Below, one piece after another: positions 1 through 13,585 of a stretch of 64,000 bases of DNA. Location: assembly GCA_963942565.1 (NCBI GenBank), contig OZ012684.1, positions 65,153,654 to 65,217,653 of the forward strand, written 5' to 3'. The position numbers were made by a program, and so were the translations under genes. Each line of letters starts with the position of its first letter. The stretch's first letter is position 1. A model generated the notes under the pieces. The model saw only the letters and a program-made list of their open reading frames with translations, made no database searches and was not told the origin of the DNA. This DNA is from Maea johnstoni (lineage: Eukaryota; Annelida; Polychaeta; Spionida; Magelonidae).

Positions 1-2
1 CA

Positions 3-572
3 GACTGGCCAGATCTCAACACCGATTATGCAAGATGGCTCCGAGATCAATTACAGGTAGCTTGGGAACGGGCTCGTGTTCTCTACAAGGAAAGTGCCAT
101 TAGACAGAAGAAATACTATGATCAGCGTGCACAAGGGGGACGATTCATCCGAGGTGGTCTTGTTTGGCTTCACCAGGTACGGCTGAAGAAAGGGGCATGT
201 CCAAAGCTGCAGAATCCATGGTGCGGTCCTTGGATGGTCATGGACAAATTATCAGATGTCCCATATCGTATTCAGCAGGGACCCAGTGGGAAGCCCAAGG
301 TGGTTCATTTTGATAGGCTTAAGGACTTCTTGGGGGATATTCCAAAAAGATGGACCAAGTGGAGGACTCGGCTGTGCCCAGATTGGGAACGCAATTCTCG
401 GGACTCTGAGGAGGCGGATGACGTTAAGAGAGAAGTCTACCTGGGCGACTCGGAAAACATATTGGAGAGTGTTGTTCCTCCGGTAGAAGTTACGCCTCAA
501 GAAGAAAATTTGGCCTCTGCCCGGACGAGAACTTTGCCGGCTCATCTGCAGGACTATGAGCTGGACAGTTAG
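3..572 (+). CDS. Ty3/Gypsy integrase C-terminal region (fossil part)
   Basis: This frame enters from outside the window and is open to its stop. The first 60 or so residues are the helical integrase segment with the typical KKYYDQ motif. It is followed by a small beta-rich GPY/F-like module (GGLVWLHQ, then NPWCGPW, then YRIQQGP and KVVHFDRLK), which in chromo-gypsy and related elements sits at the integrase end and helps DNA binding or targeting. The last 80 residues are acidic and lack an evident chromodomain. No start is given because the coding region begins upstream. Assignment to Ty3/Gypsy is from these motifs; the exact lineage is not resolved. Confidence 0.8.
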   Translation, partial: DWPDLNTDYARWLRDQLQVAWERARVLYKESAIRQKKYYDQRAQGGRFIRGGLVWLHQVRLKKGACPKLQNPWCGPWMVMDKLSDVPYRIQQGPSGKPKVVHFDRLKDFLGDIPKRWTKWRTRLCPDWERNSRDSEEADDVKREVYLGDSENILESVVPPVEVTPQEENLASARTRTLPAHLQDYELDS

Positions 573-633
573 ATGCTGATCATAGAATGTACGTGGTTCT
601 GGTTGTTGGGGAATTCCTCGAGGCTGGAGGGCG

Positions 634-2131
634 GTGAATCATGATGTTCTTCATGTTGTCTGTCCATTGCTGGAGAATACTAACACGGGGGGACCCATCG
701 TGAGCAGAGTGGAAGATCCTGTTTTTCTTATCAAGGGATCTAATCTGGGCCTGTTGTCTGCTTTTAGCATGGTTCCGGAGAAGAAAGCCTGCGGGAAGTG
801 TGGGAAGGTGTTTGCTAACGCCTCTAATCTCTTACGGCACAACAAGAAGATCCACCAGGTCCCAACTTCCATGAAGTGTGCATTCCCGGGGTGTGAGTCA
901 AGCTACGACAAGCCGGCAGACCTCGCACACCACCTATTGACCCACACAAACGACTGGGGAGAGGCCGTTGAGGAGGATGTCGAGGGGCAGTTCTCGCCGG
1001 GGCTCGAGAGCGAGAGAACACCGAGTCCCGAGAGACCGACCAGCCCAACGTCGAGTCAAGGAAACAGTTCAAGCAGTAGTTCCAGTTCTGGCTCCAGTTC
1101 CAGCTCCAGCTCCAGTGAAGAGTCAGAGGGAGAGGATCGCAGCCCTTGGTCTCATAAGGCTCGAAACACCTCGGCAACAAAGAGAGTGATGGCGGCGGAG
1201 GCTGAGGCGGAGATAACGGAGACAGAGAAGGCAGAATAGCCGATGGAAGTGTCTGTGGAGAAGGACCCGATGGAAGTGTCTGTGGAGAAGGAGCCCGATG
1301 TAGATGTGCGTAGGGAGAAGGAGACCGATGCAGACATGCAGCAGGACGATGTTGTGGTCGTCGTTAGTCCGGTGCAGGAGAGTCCAGCGAATGTTGAGAC
1401 GCCAGTCGCCGTTTCGAAAAAAACTAAGCCAAACCCTGAAAGACCAGCTAAAGAGAAGGAGAGTCGTAAAGATCAGATTCAGAGGCAGAGGGAGGAGCGG
1501 CAGAAGAGAGAGTGGAGACAAAGAAGGAGGAGGAGACAGAAGGAGAGGGAGGACAAGTTGAAGGCAGAGAAGAGAGCAGAAGAGTGGCGGAGAGAGAGGA
1601 AGACCAGAGAGGAGAGAGAGCAGAAAGATAGGAAGAGGAAAGAACAGGACAGGAAGGCCAGAGATGAGTTGGGAGAGGAGAGCGAGAAAAGACCGGGAGG
1701 CGAAAGCCCAACAGGAGAGAGAGCAGAAAGATAGGAAGAGGAAAGAACAGGAGAGGAAGGCCAGAGATGAGAAGGAGAGGAGAGCGAGAAAAGACCGCCG
1801 AGAGCCGGAGAGGGAAGTCTCGGACAAGGATGCCGAAGTCAGGCAGAAGCCGGAATCGGTAAAGAGCCCAATGATGGATGCCGGCGTCCAAGCCAAAATA
1901 GAAGCGATGAGAGCTGCCGCCGCTCAGCTGAGGGAGAGGCGTCAACATACTGCAGAGCAGGAGAATAGCTTTGTGGCCTCTGGAGTGCATCAGGGGCCAG
2001 TGATGGCCGGGGCCTCCATGGTGACCCTGGGGGTTCCGGTCAAGCTGGTCTCCAGGAACATGCGTAACAAGATCTTTTTCCGCGAGGGTTACATGGAGGA
2101 GATCATCGAGGAACTGTACGTAGAAAAGTAG
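634..2131 (+). CDS. Env-position ORF region with C2H2 fingers and charged helix (fossil)
   Basis: This lies between the integrase end and the polypurine tract, where envelope or accessory ORFs sit in LTR elements, but nothing resembles an envelope protein: no signal peptide, no hydrophobic stem. The N-terminal third carries two zinc-finger patterns, C-x2-C-x12-H-x4-H and C-x4-C-x12-H-x3-H. A Ser-rich linker with acidic residues follows, then a long Arg/Lys/Glu-rich segment that should form a single alpha helix or coiled coil with a repeated EQKDRKRKEQ motif. The end is a more ordinary stretch ending VTLGVPVKLVSRNMRNKIFF. The region looks broken by a small number of breaks. Function is unknown; nucleic-acid binding is inferred from the fingers. 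Confidence 0.6.
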
Positions 2132-2443
2132 TAGATTTATTTTAATGTAAGGTGCATGAAGACTTTAATTTTTTTGATCTGAAGCCAAGAGCGGGATCCA
2201 CTTAGATACTTATTATTCTCTTGCACCATAGGATAGGTGCATGGCATTTTTTTCTCACAGGCTGAGCAGAGTATTGTTTTTATTTTCACCTTTGTGTATA
2301 ATATTAGATTATACTATCTCCTTAGAGAGGGGGTGTAGACAGGGTGACCCTGTCTCACCATATATCTTTGTAGTATGTGCTGAAATATTAGATTATACTA
2401 TCTCCTGTTAGGATGTTCTCTTTTCATCCTGAGACAGGATGCT

Positions 2444-2456
2444 CAGGAGGGGATAA
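2444..2456 (+). other. Polypurine tract of the LTR element
   Basis: The purine-rich CAGGAGGGGATAA ends immediately before the TGTAGCG that opens the 3' LTR. This is where the plus-strand primer of LTR retroelements lies. Confidence 0.65.
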
Positions 2457-3960
2457 TGTAGCGTGACGACCGTCGTCTCACGCTCCGAGTGGATCACTTC
2501 CGGTTCACTCGGACTTCTTCCTACGATCTTTCAGATCATTACACAGACGAACGCCCGTCTGTATAATTTATTAAAAATACGTTTAGAAGTTCTTGTTTTC
2601 TTATCCAAAAGGATAAGGTATAGTCTAATGAATAATTAATGTTAAAAATCACGTATAAAAAATGAAGTTTATTAAAGATACATGCCAACTTATGGTACTA
2701 TTTTTTTGGCGTAAGATCGCTGTTGACAAGGTGATGGGGTTTTGTTATCATATTTAAATGAGCGCATCCTTGCCTCTTGGAGGACCGCGCCAATTTTGAA
2801 TAGTGTACCTACCCCTTGACATTTAAAACTCTCTTCATCTTTCACTTTAAGGACTTCCTTTAGTATATTAAATCTACTAGTAGTCTAGTCTAGGTATGCA
2901 TGAAGATTTTAAAACATGTTTTCTTTTAATTAGTCATCATCTTATTAGTCTTTTTGAAGCATTTGTGACAACTTCATAGTCATTTCAAATGACTATAGTC
3001 CTGAATAGTCCTTTTTCTAATATTAAGATTATGAGAAGTTTAACACTTTAACACTTTAAAAATATACATTAATGGTGACATAAGAGATGATTCATGACTA
3101 TTCTAGTCTTTTTCCAGTAGTGACTTTCTTTTAGTTTTCTTGTAGTAATTTCTTACTGTAGTCCTTTATAGTCCTCTATAGTTCTTGCCGTGACTATAGT
3201 CTTTATATAGTCCTCTTTCATTTAACTTATCAATATTCAAACAATTGATGTTTAACTATACAAATATGGTATTTGATGACTATTTTAGTCATTCTCTGTA
3301 TCTATTAACTATATTCTGACGCATTCTCAATTTTAGTCTGTAATAGTCATTTCAAGGGACTATTTTAGTCGTTTTCTGGAGATAGTCATTTTTGAGAGAA
3401 TAGTCCTCATTTGAGACTATTCAAGATTCTGTGAGAATCCTTAAGATTCTTTTGATGTGAGGTATATTAATGATAATATGAATCCTGAAACTATATATTA
3501 AGGATATTTAAGACTATTTAAGAATATTAATACTTTCACTAAGCTCCTGCTTGCTTAAAGCTTGCACTCTTTCTCTTTCACTCTTGCTTGGTGATGCTGT
3601 AACTGTTTTCTTTGCATGTATGTGTACTATCTCTGCCATGCTAGTTTTTCTTCTCCTCTGCTCAGTCCTGCACCCTGTACTAACTTGTAATATAGAATAT
3701 ATGTGTCTGTGTTTTACATTCTACTTTGGAATCTGTGTCTTCTTGTCGTTTTTCGGTGGACGGTGATCTCCAGTCACCCGAAGCTACGTTGTCCTTTAAC
3801 CTGGCTTAGCACGCTATCCCTGGCTTTTTAGGTTAAGGTACTTAATTAGTTTTGCATGATCCGTTGCCCGTCCTCCCCCACTTGCCGGAGTGAGTTAACA
3901 ACACCGGCAGCACTGCAGGTCGCTGATCGCCAGATCACGTGACCTGGCAGTTTCGCTACA
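2457..3960 (+). repeat. 3' LTR, about 1.5 kb
   Basis: The ends are inverted (TGTAGCGTGACG at the left, CAGTTTCGCTACA at the right), and the left end abuts the polypurine tract. Positions 2880-3480 are packed with TAGTC and GACTA motifs. GC-rich stretches lie at both ends (about 2460-2560 and 3760-3960). The host sequence resumes with TAGAGCACG. Confidence 0.75.
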
Positions 3961-4519
3961 TAGAGCACGACTTTTTGGCTATTGGTTAGCCTGGTCAGTT
4001 TGACCGGCTGGTTTCATATCCACTTTTTTTTCATTTGTCTAAGATTTTATTATTAAAGAGTGCCTGGAGTCTTGTACTGAGATTATCTTGCTTCCGTTTT
4101 ATATAGTGTGATCGATTTTGCATCATTTTAACAATGTCATGTCTGTGATGATACGACCATTCTTGTATCTTATTTTATTCTACTATATGTATTGTTTCTT
4201 TACTTTCACGTATTTTTCCATCTCTGGAAAGTTTAAGAACAAAAAATAAGTGCACGCGCGATAGCTCAGAGGACTCGCACTAGTCTAGATCTATTCAAGA
4301 AACAGGTGTGTGACCGACGGAGATGTTTTCCCGCCACCGCGCAATAGCACGTGCAAGAAATGTTTATCGATCTACTGACACATATATTCAAATAAACTTA
4401 ATTTCAAATATCAACTTGTAAACTATAGTTAACTCGCCATATAAAAAAGTGACGGCCAGATCACAATGTTGGACATCACGGCCGTGTGGCAATATATTTC
4501 ATTCTTCCTCTGCTATAAG
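3961..4519. other. Non-coding spacer
   Basis: I see no gene or recognisable element here. A tRNA A-box-like string (TAGCTCAGAGG, about 4262) has no matching B box. Confidence 0.5.
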
Positions 4520-5280
4520 GGAGCAGTCATTATCCAAAATAATGGATAATTACTGGATAATCTAACACATTTTCTGGTATTAGTAAATCATTTTTTAGTA
4601 TTTATAAATCATTTTCTAGTATTTGTAAATGCAGTCATTTACAAATATTAGAAATTGATTTATAAATACAAGAAAATAATTTATAAATACTAAAAAATGA
4701 TTTATTAGTATTTGAAAATGTTTAACAATTTCTAGTATTTATAATTCATTTTCTAATATTTATAAATCATTTATTAGTATTTGTAAATGCAAATACAAGA
4801 AAATGATTTATAAATACTAGAAAATGATTTTTTAGTATTTACAAGTCCAGCACAATTCTTAGTATTTATAATTCATTTTCTTATATTTGTAATTCATTTT
4901 CTAATATTTGTAATTCATTTTCTAATATTTGTAAATGCAGTCATTTATAAATACTAGAAAATGAATTACAAATATTAGAAAATGAATTACAAATATTAGA
5001 AAATGAATTATAAATACTAAAAAATGATTTATAAATACTTAAAAATGATTTATCGGTATTAGAGAAGCATGCTCATTCCTAAATACAAGTAAATCATTTC
5101 TTAGTATTTATAAATCATTTTTTAGTATTTATAGTTCATTTTCTAATATTTGTAATTCATTTTCTAATATTTGTAATTCATTTTCTAATATTTGTAAATG
5201 CAGTCATTTATAAATACTAGAAAATGATTTATAAATATTAGAAAATGATTTATTGGTATTTGGTAATGCTTAATAAACTC
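4520..5280. repeat. AT-rich direct and inverted repeat cluster
   Basis: About 20 bp modules of the type CATTTTCTAGTATTTATAAA recur many times in both orientations. Examples are direct runs at 4870-4935 and 5130-5200, and their reverse complements at 4955-5050. The right edge stops where LINE coding sequence begins. The arrangement would fold into several hairpins. No element family is recognised. Confidence 0.75.
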
Positions 5281-5297
5281 TCAAAATGCTTGCCATA

Positions 5298-5878
5298 GAG
5301 AGCCAAAGAAAGAGAACGGCATCTCAATGACATTAAAAATGCTCATTCTGGCGATAAGCAGCTATTCTTCAAGCTAATTCACAAACAAAGGTCAAATCAA
5401 AGGGACACAGTTGAGGTGGATTTTGGAGAGGATTCAGAGTTGGATGGATGGGCGAATTACTTTGAAAATTTGGCCACTCCCCAGGATCTCCCTCAGTTCG
5501 ATAATGAACATTTCGGTGCACAAGAAATAAGAAACTTATTGTTACACGAGACACTGCCAATGGTGACAGCACCTGAGGTTACAGAAGAACAGATGAGGAA
5601 AGACATTAGCAGCCTGAAAAATGGTAAAGCCATTGATTATATGGGTCTGACGGCAGAACATGTAAAGTATGCATCTCCTAAGATAGTGAAACTCCTTACT
5701 CAGCTGGTCAACAGCATCATGTTGGTGTCAAGGCTGCCAGACCAACTTAGACCAGGTTTGATTACACCAATACTAAAAAAGGGAAAGGATGGCAGGATAG
5801 CTACAGGAGAATTACAGTTTCACCAATACTTGGAAAGTTTCTGGAAAAGGAAATGCTTAGACTGAACAGTTGTAATTG
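5298..5878 (+). mobile_element. Non-LTR retrotransposon (LINE) reverse transcriptase fragment
   Basis: Conceptual translation gives a charged linker (RAKERERHLNDIKNAHSG) followed by the N-terminal fingers of a LINE reverse transcriptase: LKNGKAIDYMGLTAEHVKYA, then LPDQLRPGLITPILKKGKD. This is the usual block in which a GKA..D..GLTAEH motif precedes the KKGKD motif. After KKGKD the frame shifts by one base and the expected continuation (YRRITVSPILGKFLEKEML) is read in another frame. The palm with the YADD catalytic motif is absent; the fragment is cut at about 5880 where (TA)n and a DNA transposon follow. It is therefore dead. The clade is not resolved. Confidence 0.8.
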
Positions 5879-5894
5879 ATCAAAGGACACACTC

Positions 5895-5898
<4 letters not shown>

Positions 5899-5978
<80 letters not shown>
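5899..5978. repeat. (TA)n microsatellite
   Basis: Pure TA dinucleotide, directly abutting the left end of the pogo-like element. Confidence 0.95.
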
Positions 5979-7168
<1,190 letters not shown>

Positions 7169-7184
7169 ACGCTCTTCAGACCTG

Positions 7185-8655
7185 GGGCCGGTTGCAAGAA
7201 AATACTTAAATGTGTAAGTTCAAGTCCAAGTGAAGTGCACTTCGTTTAAGTGCACTTCGTGGAGTTGGTTTTATTGGGTTGCAAGAAAATACTTGCACTT
7301 GGACTTAAACGAAGTGCACTTCAAGTGCACTTAGTCGCATTGTGGTAGGGGGCCCAGAACGCCAACAATGAAAAACACAATGCAGTTGAGCATGCCCCTT
7401 CTCTGTTGCCGTGCTTCTCATTCCAAAGACATTGTTGTTACTACTGACAACAAACGGGCATTGTTTGGGATAAGGTCAGTTTGTTCTACTGTCTCCCAAC
7501 AATACAAGCTCATTTTTAAAGAAATGCCTATTGTAGGCTGCAGTTTCCTTACGTCTCTTTAATATCCCCTTCCTTTCTACTTCATACATGTCTCAACTCA
7601 TTGGTGATTTCTTAATCTGACAAAAAAAAAATCTTAGTCATTACAAATTAATTAATCATAAGTTTTGTCCATTTTTTCCAATATTTTCCACTCAGGATTT
7701 AAAAAAAATATAACTGTTTCTTGTGAGAGGTCTAAACTAAGGAAACTAGACAAAGTATTAGCGTTTCTGAATTTTGTTTTTGCTCAGCACCATTTATTTA
7801 TTTCACCAGCGGCTTATTTTGAAAGATAAGATTGTTGCTGCATTTCACTTAATTCTTTTTTTTACCATCTTCCTCTTTATGTGTAAATCAAATGAAAGGA
7901 AAAAACACCTATACTAGATTATGGAAATAAGATTGGTCTGTTTTTTGTATTTCTATGCTGCGTTAATTTGCTTTATAAATGGGCGTTTTTCTCTGCTACA
8001 GAGCACTGTTTGCAATTTTCCAACTTTGAAATCAATCTTAATATCAATTATTAAAAAATCATTAAAAAGAAAAATGTCCCAAAAGTTTTATTGTTTTTTC
8101 TATAAAAAAAGAGGAAAAACCGGTCAGCCAAGATAAGTTTCCCATTATTCGGTAAATATAGGATGTAACATATTCAATAGCATAAGTGGTATTGCCTTCT
8201 TTTAACTCAGTTTTCAGATATTCAAGTTTTAGAAAAGTATATGTATCAAAACAATTCACAAAAAGTAAGTTCAAATATGCGGCAATACAATTTTCTGATG
8301 GATGTGTTCTGCTATTGGCATGACGCGGCTATTAATGATTTGATACACACACAGCCTGAGGATTAAATGGCGACCATGGTCGGCCGGATTTGTTAGTTTT
8401 AGAGTTTTTAAGGAGTTAAAATACATAAAACGCAACTTTTATTCATTAGCGGCGGCCATCTTTAAGTGCAAGTCCACCTCGTAAGATACCTCTAGAGGTA
8501 TCTTACGAGTTGCACTTAAATAGGCCAAAATTTAAGTGCAAGTCAAGTGCACTTCAAGTGCAAGTTTTTTCTTGCAACCCGTAAGTGCACTTCCCCTGAA
8601 ATTTAAGTCTGCCAGTGGACTTGCACTTACGTAAGTATTTTCTTGCAACCGGCCC
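7185..8655. mobile_element. PIF/Harbinger-like non-autonomous TIR element
   Basis: The left end GGGCCGGTTGCAAGAAAATA is mirrored exactly at the right end. The flanks are CTG at 7182-7184 and CTG at 8656-8658, a 3 bp target duplication as made by PIF/Harbinger transposases. No transposase coding is visible in the 1471 bp. The subterminal 150 bp on each side contain six copies of the palindrome AAGTGCACTT (7233, 7248, 7312, 7323, 8545, 8583) and a perfect 32 bp palindrome at 8478-8509. Family assignment is inferred from TIR and target length. Confidence 0.75.
8478..8509. repeat. Perfect 32 bp palindrome
   Basis: Centre TCTAGA; each 16-base arm (CTCGTAAGATACCTCT) matches the other without mismatch. 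It lies in the right subterminal part of the PIF/Harbinger-like element. Confidence 0.9.
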
Positions 8656-8658
8656 CTG

Positions 8659-9527
<869 letters not shown>

Positions 9528-10426
9528 ACTAGGACAAGGATGATACAGACCAGATTAGCCATGCCATGTTCGATCTCTTGTGCACTCTGTGCCAGATCTA
9601 ATGAAGCACTAATAATCTCAGTCAGTAGTCTTTTTATAGGAAGAGACTTCTACTTTCGATTGACAAGTTCTTGAAAAATGTGTTTTGTCATAATGTATGT
9701 CTGCTTAAATAGGTCTGGTATTAAATCATGAAATATTTTCTTTCATGTTAATTGCAGCACCACAACAAATTGGAGGCAGCTGTGGATTTGGCAGTGTAGT
9801 GCACCAAATCGTAAAATGCAGAGCAAGTAAATGTGTAAATCCCCTTCCTATAACTGACGGATTGACAGAGTTCCTATGAAACACAGATTCAGGATCAAAG
9901 AACCTTATACTAAAGTTTTGATAGCCCTTATGGCTTGGTGAACAACTGAACATTACCAAATTTGATCAAATCCATATAAAGTTTGCCAGTGGAGGATACT
10001 CTTGTATTCAACAATTGTATATAAACATATACACACCTATTTCTCTTTCAGAGGAAAAGGAAAGATGGAAGGGAGCAGAGCTACAGATGCAAGGATATTT
10101 GTGAGAGCAAATTCCAATACTCGTGAAGGAAGACAGTAAGAGTTTTACTTGTTCTTGCTAACCAATATTTGGCAGTGTAGTTCAGACCATATGGCCTTTT
10201 ACTGATAGGACTCATAAAAAGCACAAACACATTAAGATGTTGTGCTAAGGGAGCTCAACCTTGTAAAAAAACTAGTAAATCACATTTTTAAACATCAATG
10301 TTTATCACTCTATGTCAGTGCCTGATGCTCATTGTCCTAGGCATGATATTGATTGTAATCAATAAATCCTAACGGAGAGTCATACTGTAATCATAATTCG
10401 TAAATGTTGTGGTAAACATTGTTAGC

Positions 10427-11049
10427 ATGGCTCGACGTTAAGGCCTGCCCTTCAGCCCTGGGTAGGTAAAAACTTTAAAAACTCAGTTCAGGCAGGTGAA
10501 TTTGACATTGTACCTGCCCGACAGGGAAGGTAAACATTTGCATTTTGATCGGTAATCGATCGCGAAAAATCCACCAACAATCACTCACAAAACAGTAAAA
10601 CTCACTGCCAGTGATGTCCTTTTTAGCTGGCCATGTAAACAACTGAGGCAATACCACCAAACATATGCTTCCACGCTCCTGCCCATATACTGGTATTGCT
10701 CAGAAAGGCAAACTCATGCTATTTCAGATGTCCATTTAGAGCATTTGAAATTTTGCAAAACTATTTACCGATGTAAATACAAATGTTTTGCAGGCTTGTG
10801 CAGAACTGTATTGGCGGGAATTGTAACCCTTTCATTACAATGAGGTTTATAATTGAAAATATATATATCGTTTTAGCAGAAATGAACTTATGAATGAATA
10901 TGAAATAGAAAATATATTACAGACAAAATCCAAAAAGTCTGCAAGGAAGTTTTTTTTTCAGGGCAGGTGAAAATTTTTCAGGGAAGGCAAAAGCTCCAGG
11001 TCACTTGCCCTGCAGGGCAGGTGGTTTCAAATGTTAACGTCAAGCTCTA
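10427..11049. mobile_element. hAT-like element rich in (T)GCCC/GGGCA, full length in unit A
   Basis: The left end GGCTCGACGTTAAGGCCTGC and the right end TTAACGTCAAGCTCTA are imperfect inverted repeats. Internal motifs GGGCAGGT and ACCTGCCC recur near both ends. Flanks GTTAGCA and GTTAAACA may be a decayed 8 bp target duplication. In units B-F the left end is CAGGGCTCGAC, typical of hAT termini, but the right part has been deleted (about 860 bp missing relative to A). Confidence 0.55.
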
Positions 11050-11302
11050 GTTAAACATTGTCTTGGCGCATTATAATTGTAATTAGGCAAAATAACCCAC
11101 CTGTTTGGATGATTCAAGCTAAGGTTGAATTCAGGTAATCAACCGTGAACGTTATAAACTGACAACAATTATTTTCAAGATAACATAAGTAGGGTTGTAT
11201 CAAAAAAGGTTGAGATTTATCTAGGTCTTAACTAGGATTTTATTGTAATGGAAATAAACATACATCTTTATATATATAAATCTATATCTATATCTATCTA
11301 TC

Positions 11303-11425
<123 letters not shown>

Positions 11426-12059
11426 TCGGACCTAGAAATATAAAACATTGCTACATTCCATCTAATTCGCTATTAATTCCTTTCCAAATGAAGATTTTGC
11501 AAAAGATTGAAATCTTAGAAATTTTTATGCCATCTTTATAGCTTAGGAAAAAGTTGCCACATTGGTGGGTTCAATGTTTATGGTAGAAATAAATTACTCG
11601 ACCTTCCCTGGGTCGATTTTAACGCAATTTAAAATGTTAAAACTTCACAATTCATTCTACTTGCCCTTCACTACTCTTTGAACCCTATTATGAAATGTTG
11701 ATTTTGCGACAGGTTGAAATCGTCCTAATTTTTTTGCCATTAATCTACGTTCAATTTATGCTATCTTTTGGTCAGAACAGAAAAAATAAAATGAAATCCT
11801 CCAAAGCTTTGCGCTCGCTTCCTGGCCACGCCAGCATCATATTATGCTTCCATATAAAGAATCATTTATGTACAATTATGTATTGATAAGATTATCTTTA
11901 TGAACCTGTTAATTCTAACATACTTGACCCTAAATATATACAATTGTTGATCTCATTTGCGTCAATTTAAAGTTCAGGCTTGTTATTCTTGTGAACACAG
12001 ATGCTAGTTGTTACCTTATATACATATATATATATATATATATAAATATACATATATAT

Positions 12060-12486
12060 TAGAGCTGCACTCACCACTCACAAACTCGAGTGGCTCGAGC
12101 CCTGGGGCAAACTCGCCGAGCTCGAGCTGAAATGGTCAAATCGTGAGCTTGTCTATGTTGGGAACACAAACGTAACACAGAGCACCTAACACACATTATT
12201 AACATAAATAACTGCCTATCGCCGTCATGCCTTCTTTACAATCTCCGTTGTATTTATTCACATGGTGTTGAGTGTTATACTGAACTCTGTACCTCGTCCG
12301 CACGTTTAAAAATTAAACAAACATGGCAATGTTAATAAATCTCCGCCAAGAAATATTTATTTTTCAATAGCTGGGTGGGAAAATAAGTATTTCTTTGGAA
12401 AATTGGAATGTCCCTGAGCTCATGAGCTCACGAGTCAAACGGGTGGTGAGCTATTGAGTTAATCTCCCTTCGTGAGTGCAGCTCTA
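12060..12486. mobile_element. hAT-like MITE inserted in (TA)n, unit A only
   Basis: Perfect 15 bp inverted ends TAGAGCTGCACTCAC bound a 427 bp element with GAGCTC-rich subterminal parts. Both sides carry ATATATAT, consistent with an 8 bp duplication but uninformative inside a TA tract. Units B-F have only the TA tract here, so the insertion is specific to A. Confidence 0.7.
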
Positions 12487-12547
<61 letters not shown>

Positions 12548-13079
12548 ACTTATCATGTACCCATCTACCAATCCCATGTTTTCACAGTATGTTCTTTATT
12601 TCCTTTGCAGTCTTCATAAGGACAGGGCAGAACATAAGACGAGGCATTTGGCAGGAGATATTTAAGCCTAGTTGGTGGCCAGAAGCCATCAGTTACCGTT
12701 CGCCGAACGATAATCGAAATAATGGTGAGTAAATTCTTTTGAAATATATTGAGATTGTTAGTGAATTTGCAAATATTGTATGAACAGGCATTTAATTTTC
12801 GCTATTTTCCCGTTCCTTATGATAGCGCCACAATAACATCCTTCAAATAAATATCTGAATAGTAATAAATATATAGTTTGAGTGCTTGAATGCACAAATT
12901 TAAAGTAGCACAAATACCCTCTAGCAGGGCTGTAAAGTGAAATTTTTAGCACTCCAAATTAAACCCATTTACAGTATTCACCTTATTCATAGATCTTTGT
13001 AGATTACAACATTACTGTTTTGTACATTCAATCCAAATTTCAAGCTAGATGATAAGTAACTCCTTTAAAGAGATTAACT

Positions 13080-13319
13080 CTGAGGTCCACCCACCTCTTC
13101 CAGCCTGATGTGCTTTGCCCTGAGGTCCTCCCAGCATGAGGTACTTCGCCCTGAGATCATCTAACCTCCTCCCAACCCAAGGGGCTTGGCCTCAGATGTC
13201 CAACCACCTCCTCCCAGCCCAAGGTGCTTCGTGCTCAGGTCCACCAACCTTCTCCCAGCCTGAGGTGCTTCGCCCTCTGGTCCACCTAGCTCCTCCAAGC
13301 CTGAGGCAGGCCAACCTCC
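13080..13319. repeat. About 40 bp minisatellite, unit A
   Basis: About six imperfect copies of a module like CCACCTCCTCCCAGCCTGAG followed by GTGCTTCGCCCTGAGGT. The same tract is in B (19061-19276), C (25066-25282), D (31041-31258), E (36971-37188) and F (42881-43098). Confidence 0.85.
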
Positions 13320-13585
13320 TGTAGTCTGATTTCGCCAGTGCACAGCACGGTCTTATACACCGCATTTTAGTTTTATGAGAGAACAGCTAACATTAGCAGC
13401 CAATGGAAGATCTTTCTAACATAATGTCGTGATTTCTGGTACAAGAATTACAATTTTAATATATCTTAAAAGACTATATAACCGCCTCTCTAAATGTATA
13501 AAATTTGTTGTCTTAGGCCCAGTAATTAGTGAGAGATCATCAAATAAAAAGGGTCATATTTTGCCGAGAATGTCGAGAATGCCCC

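Larger units (their letters stand above)
1..3960 (+). mobile_element. Ty3/Gypsy LTR retroelement, 3' part (fossil)
   Basis: The window opens inside the pol gene of a Ty3/Gypsy element and runs through an extra ORF region, a polypurine tract and a complete 3' LTR. The 5' LTR, gag and most of pol lie outside the window, so LTR divergence and age cannot be estimated here. The integrase end looks whole in the part seen; the downstream ORF region looks broken by a small number of breaks. LTR ends are TGTAGCG and CGCTACA, the expected TG..CA inverted ends. Family assignment rests on the integrase C-terminal module. Confidence 0.85.

Noticed and set aside
1123-1896. 257-residue minus-strand frame over the zinc-finger ORF region
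   Set aside because: Leu/Ser-rich shadow of the Arg/Glu-rich plus strand.
4249-4325. Possible tRNA (TAGCTCAGAGG A-box-like string)
   Set aside because: No B box and no foldable cloverleaf.
13136-13343. Frames in the 40 bp minisatellite
   Set aside because: Both strands are open because the repeat length and composition lack stops; no independent support.
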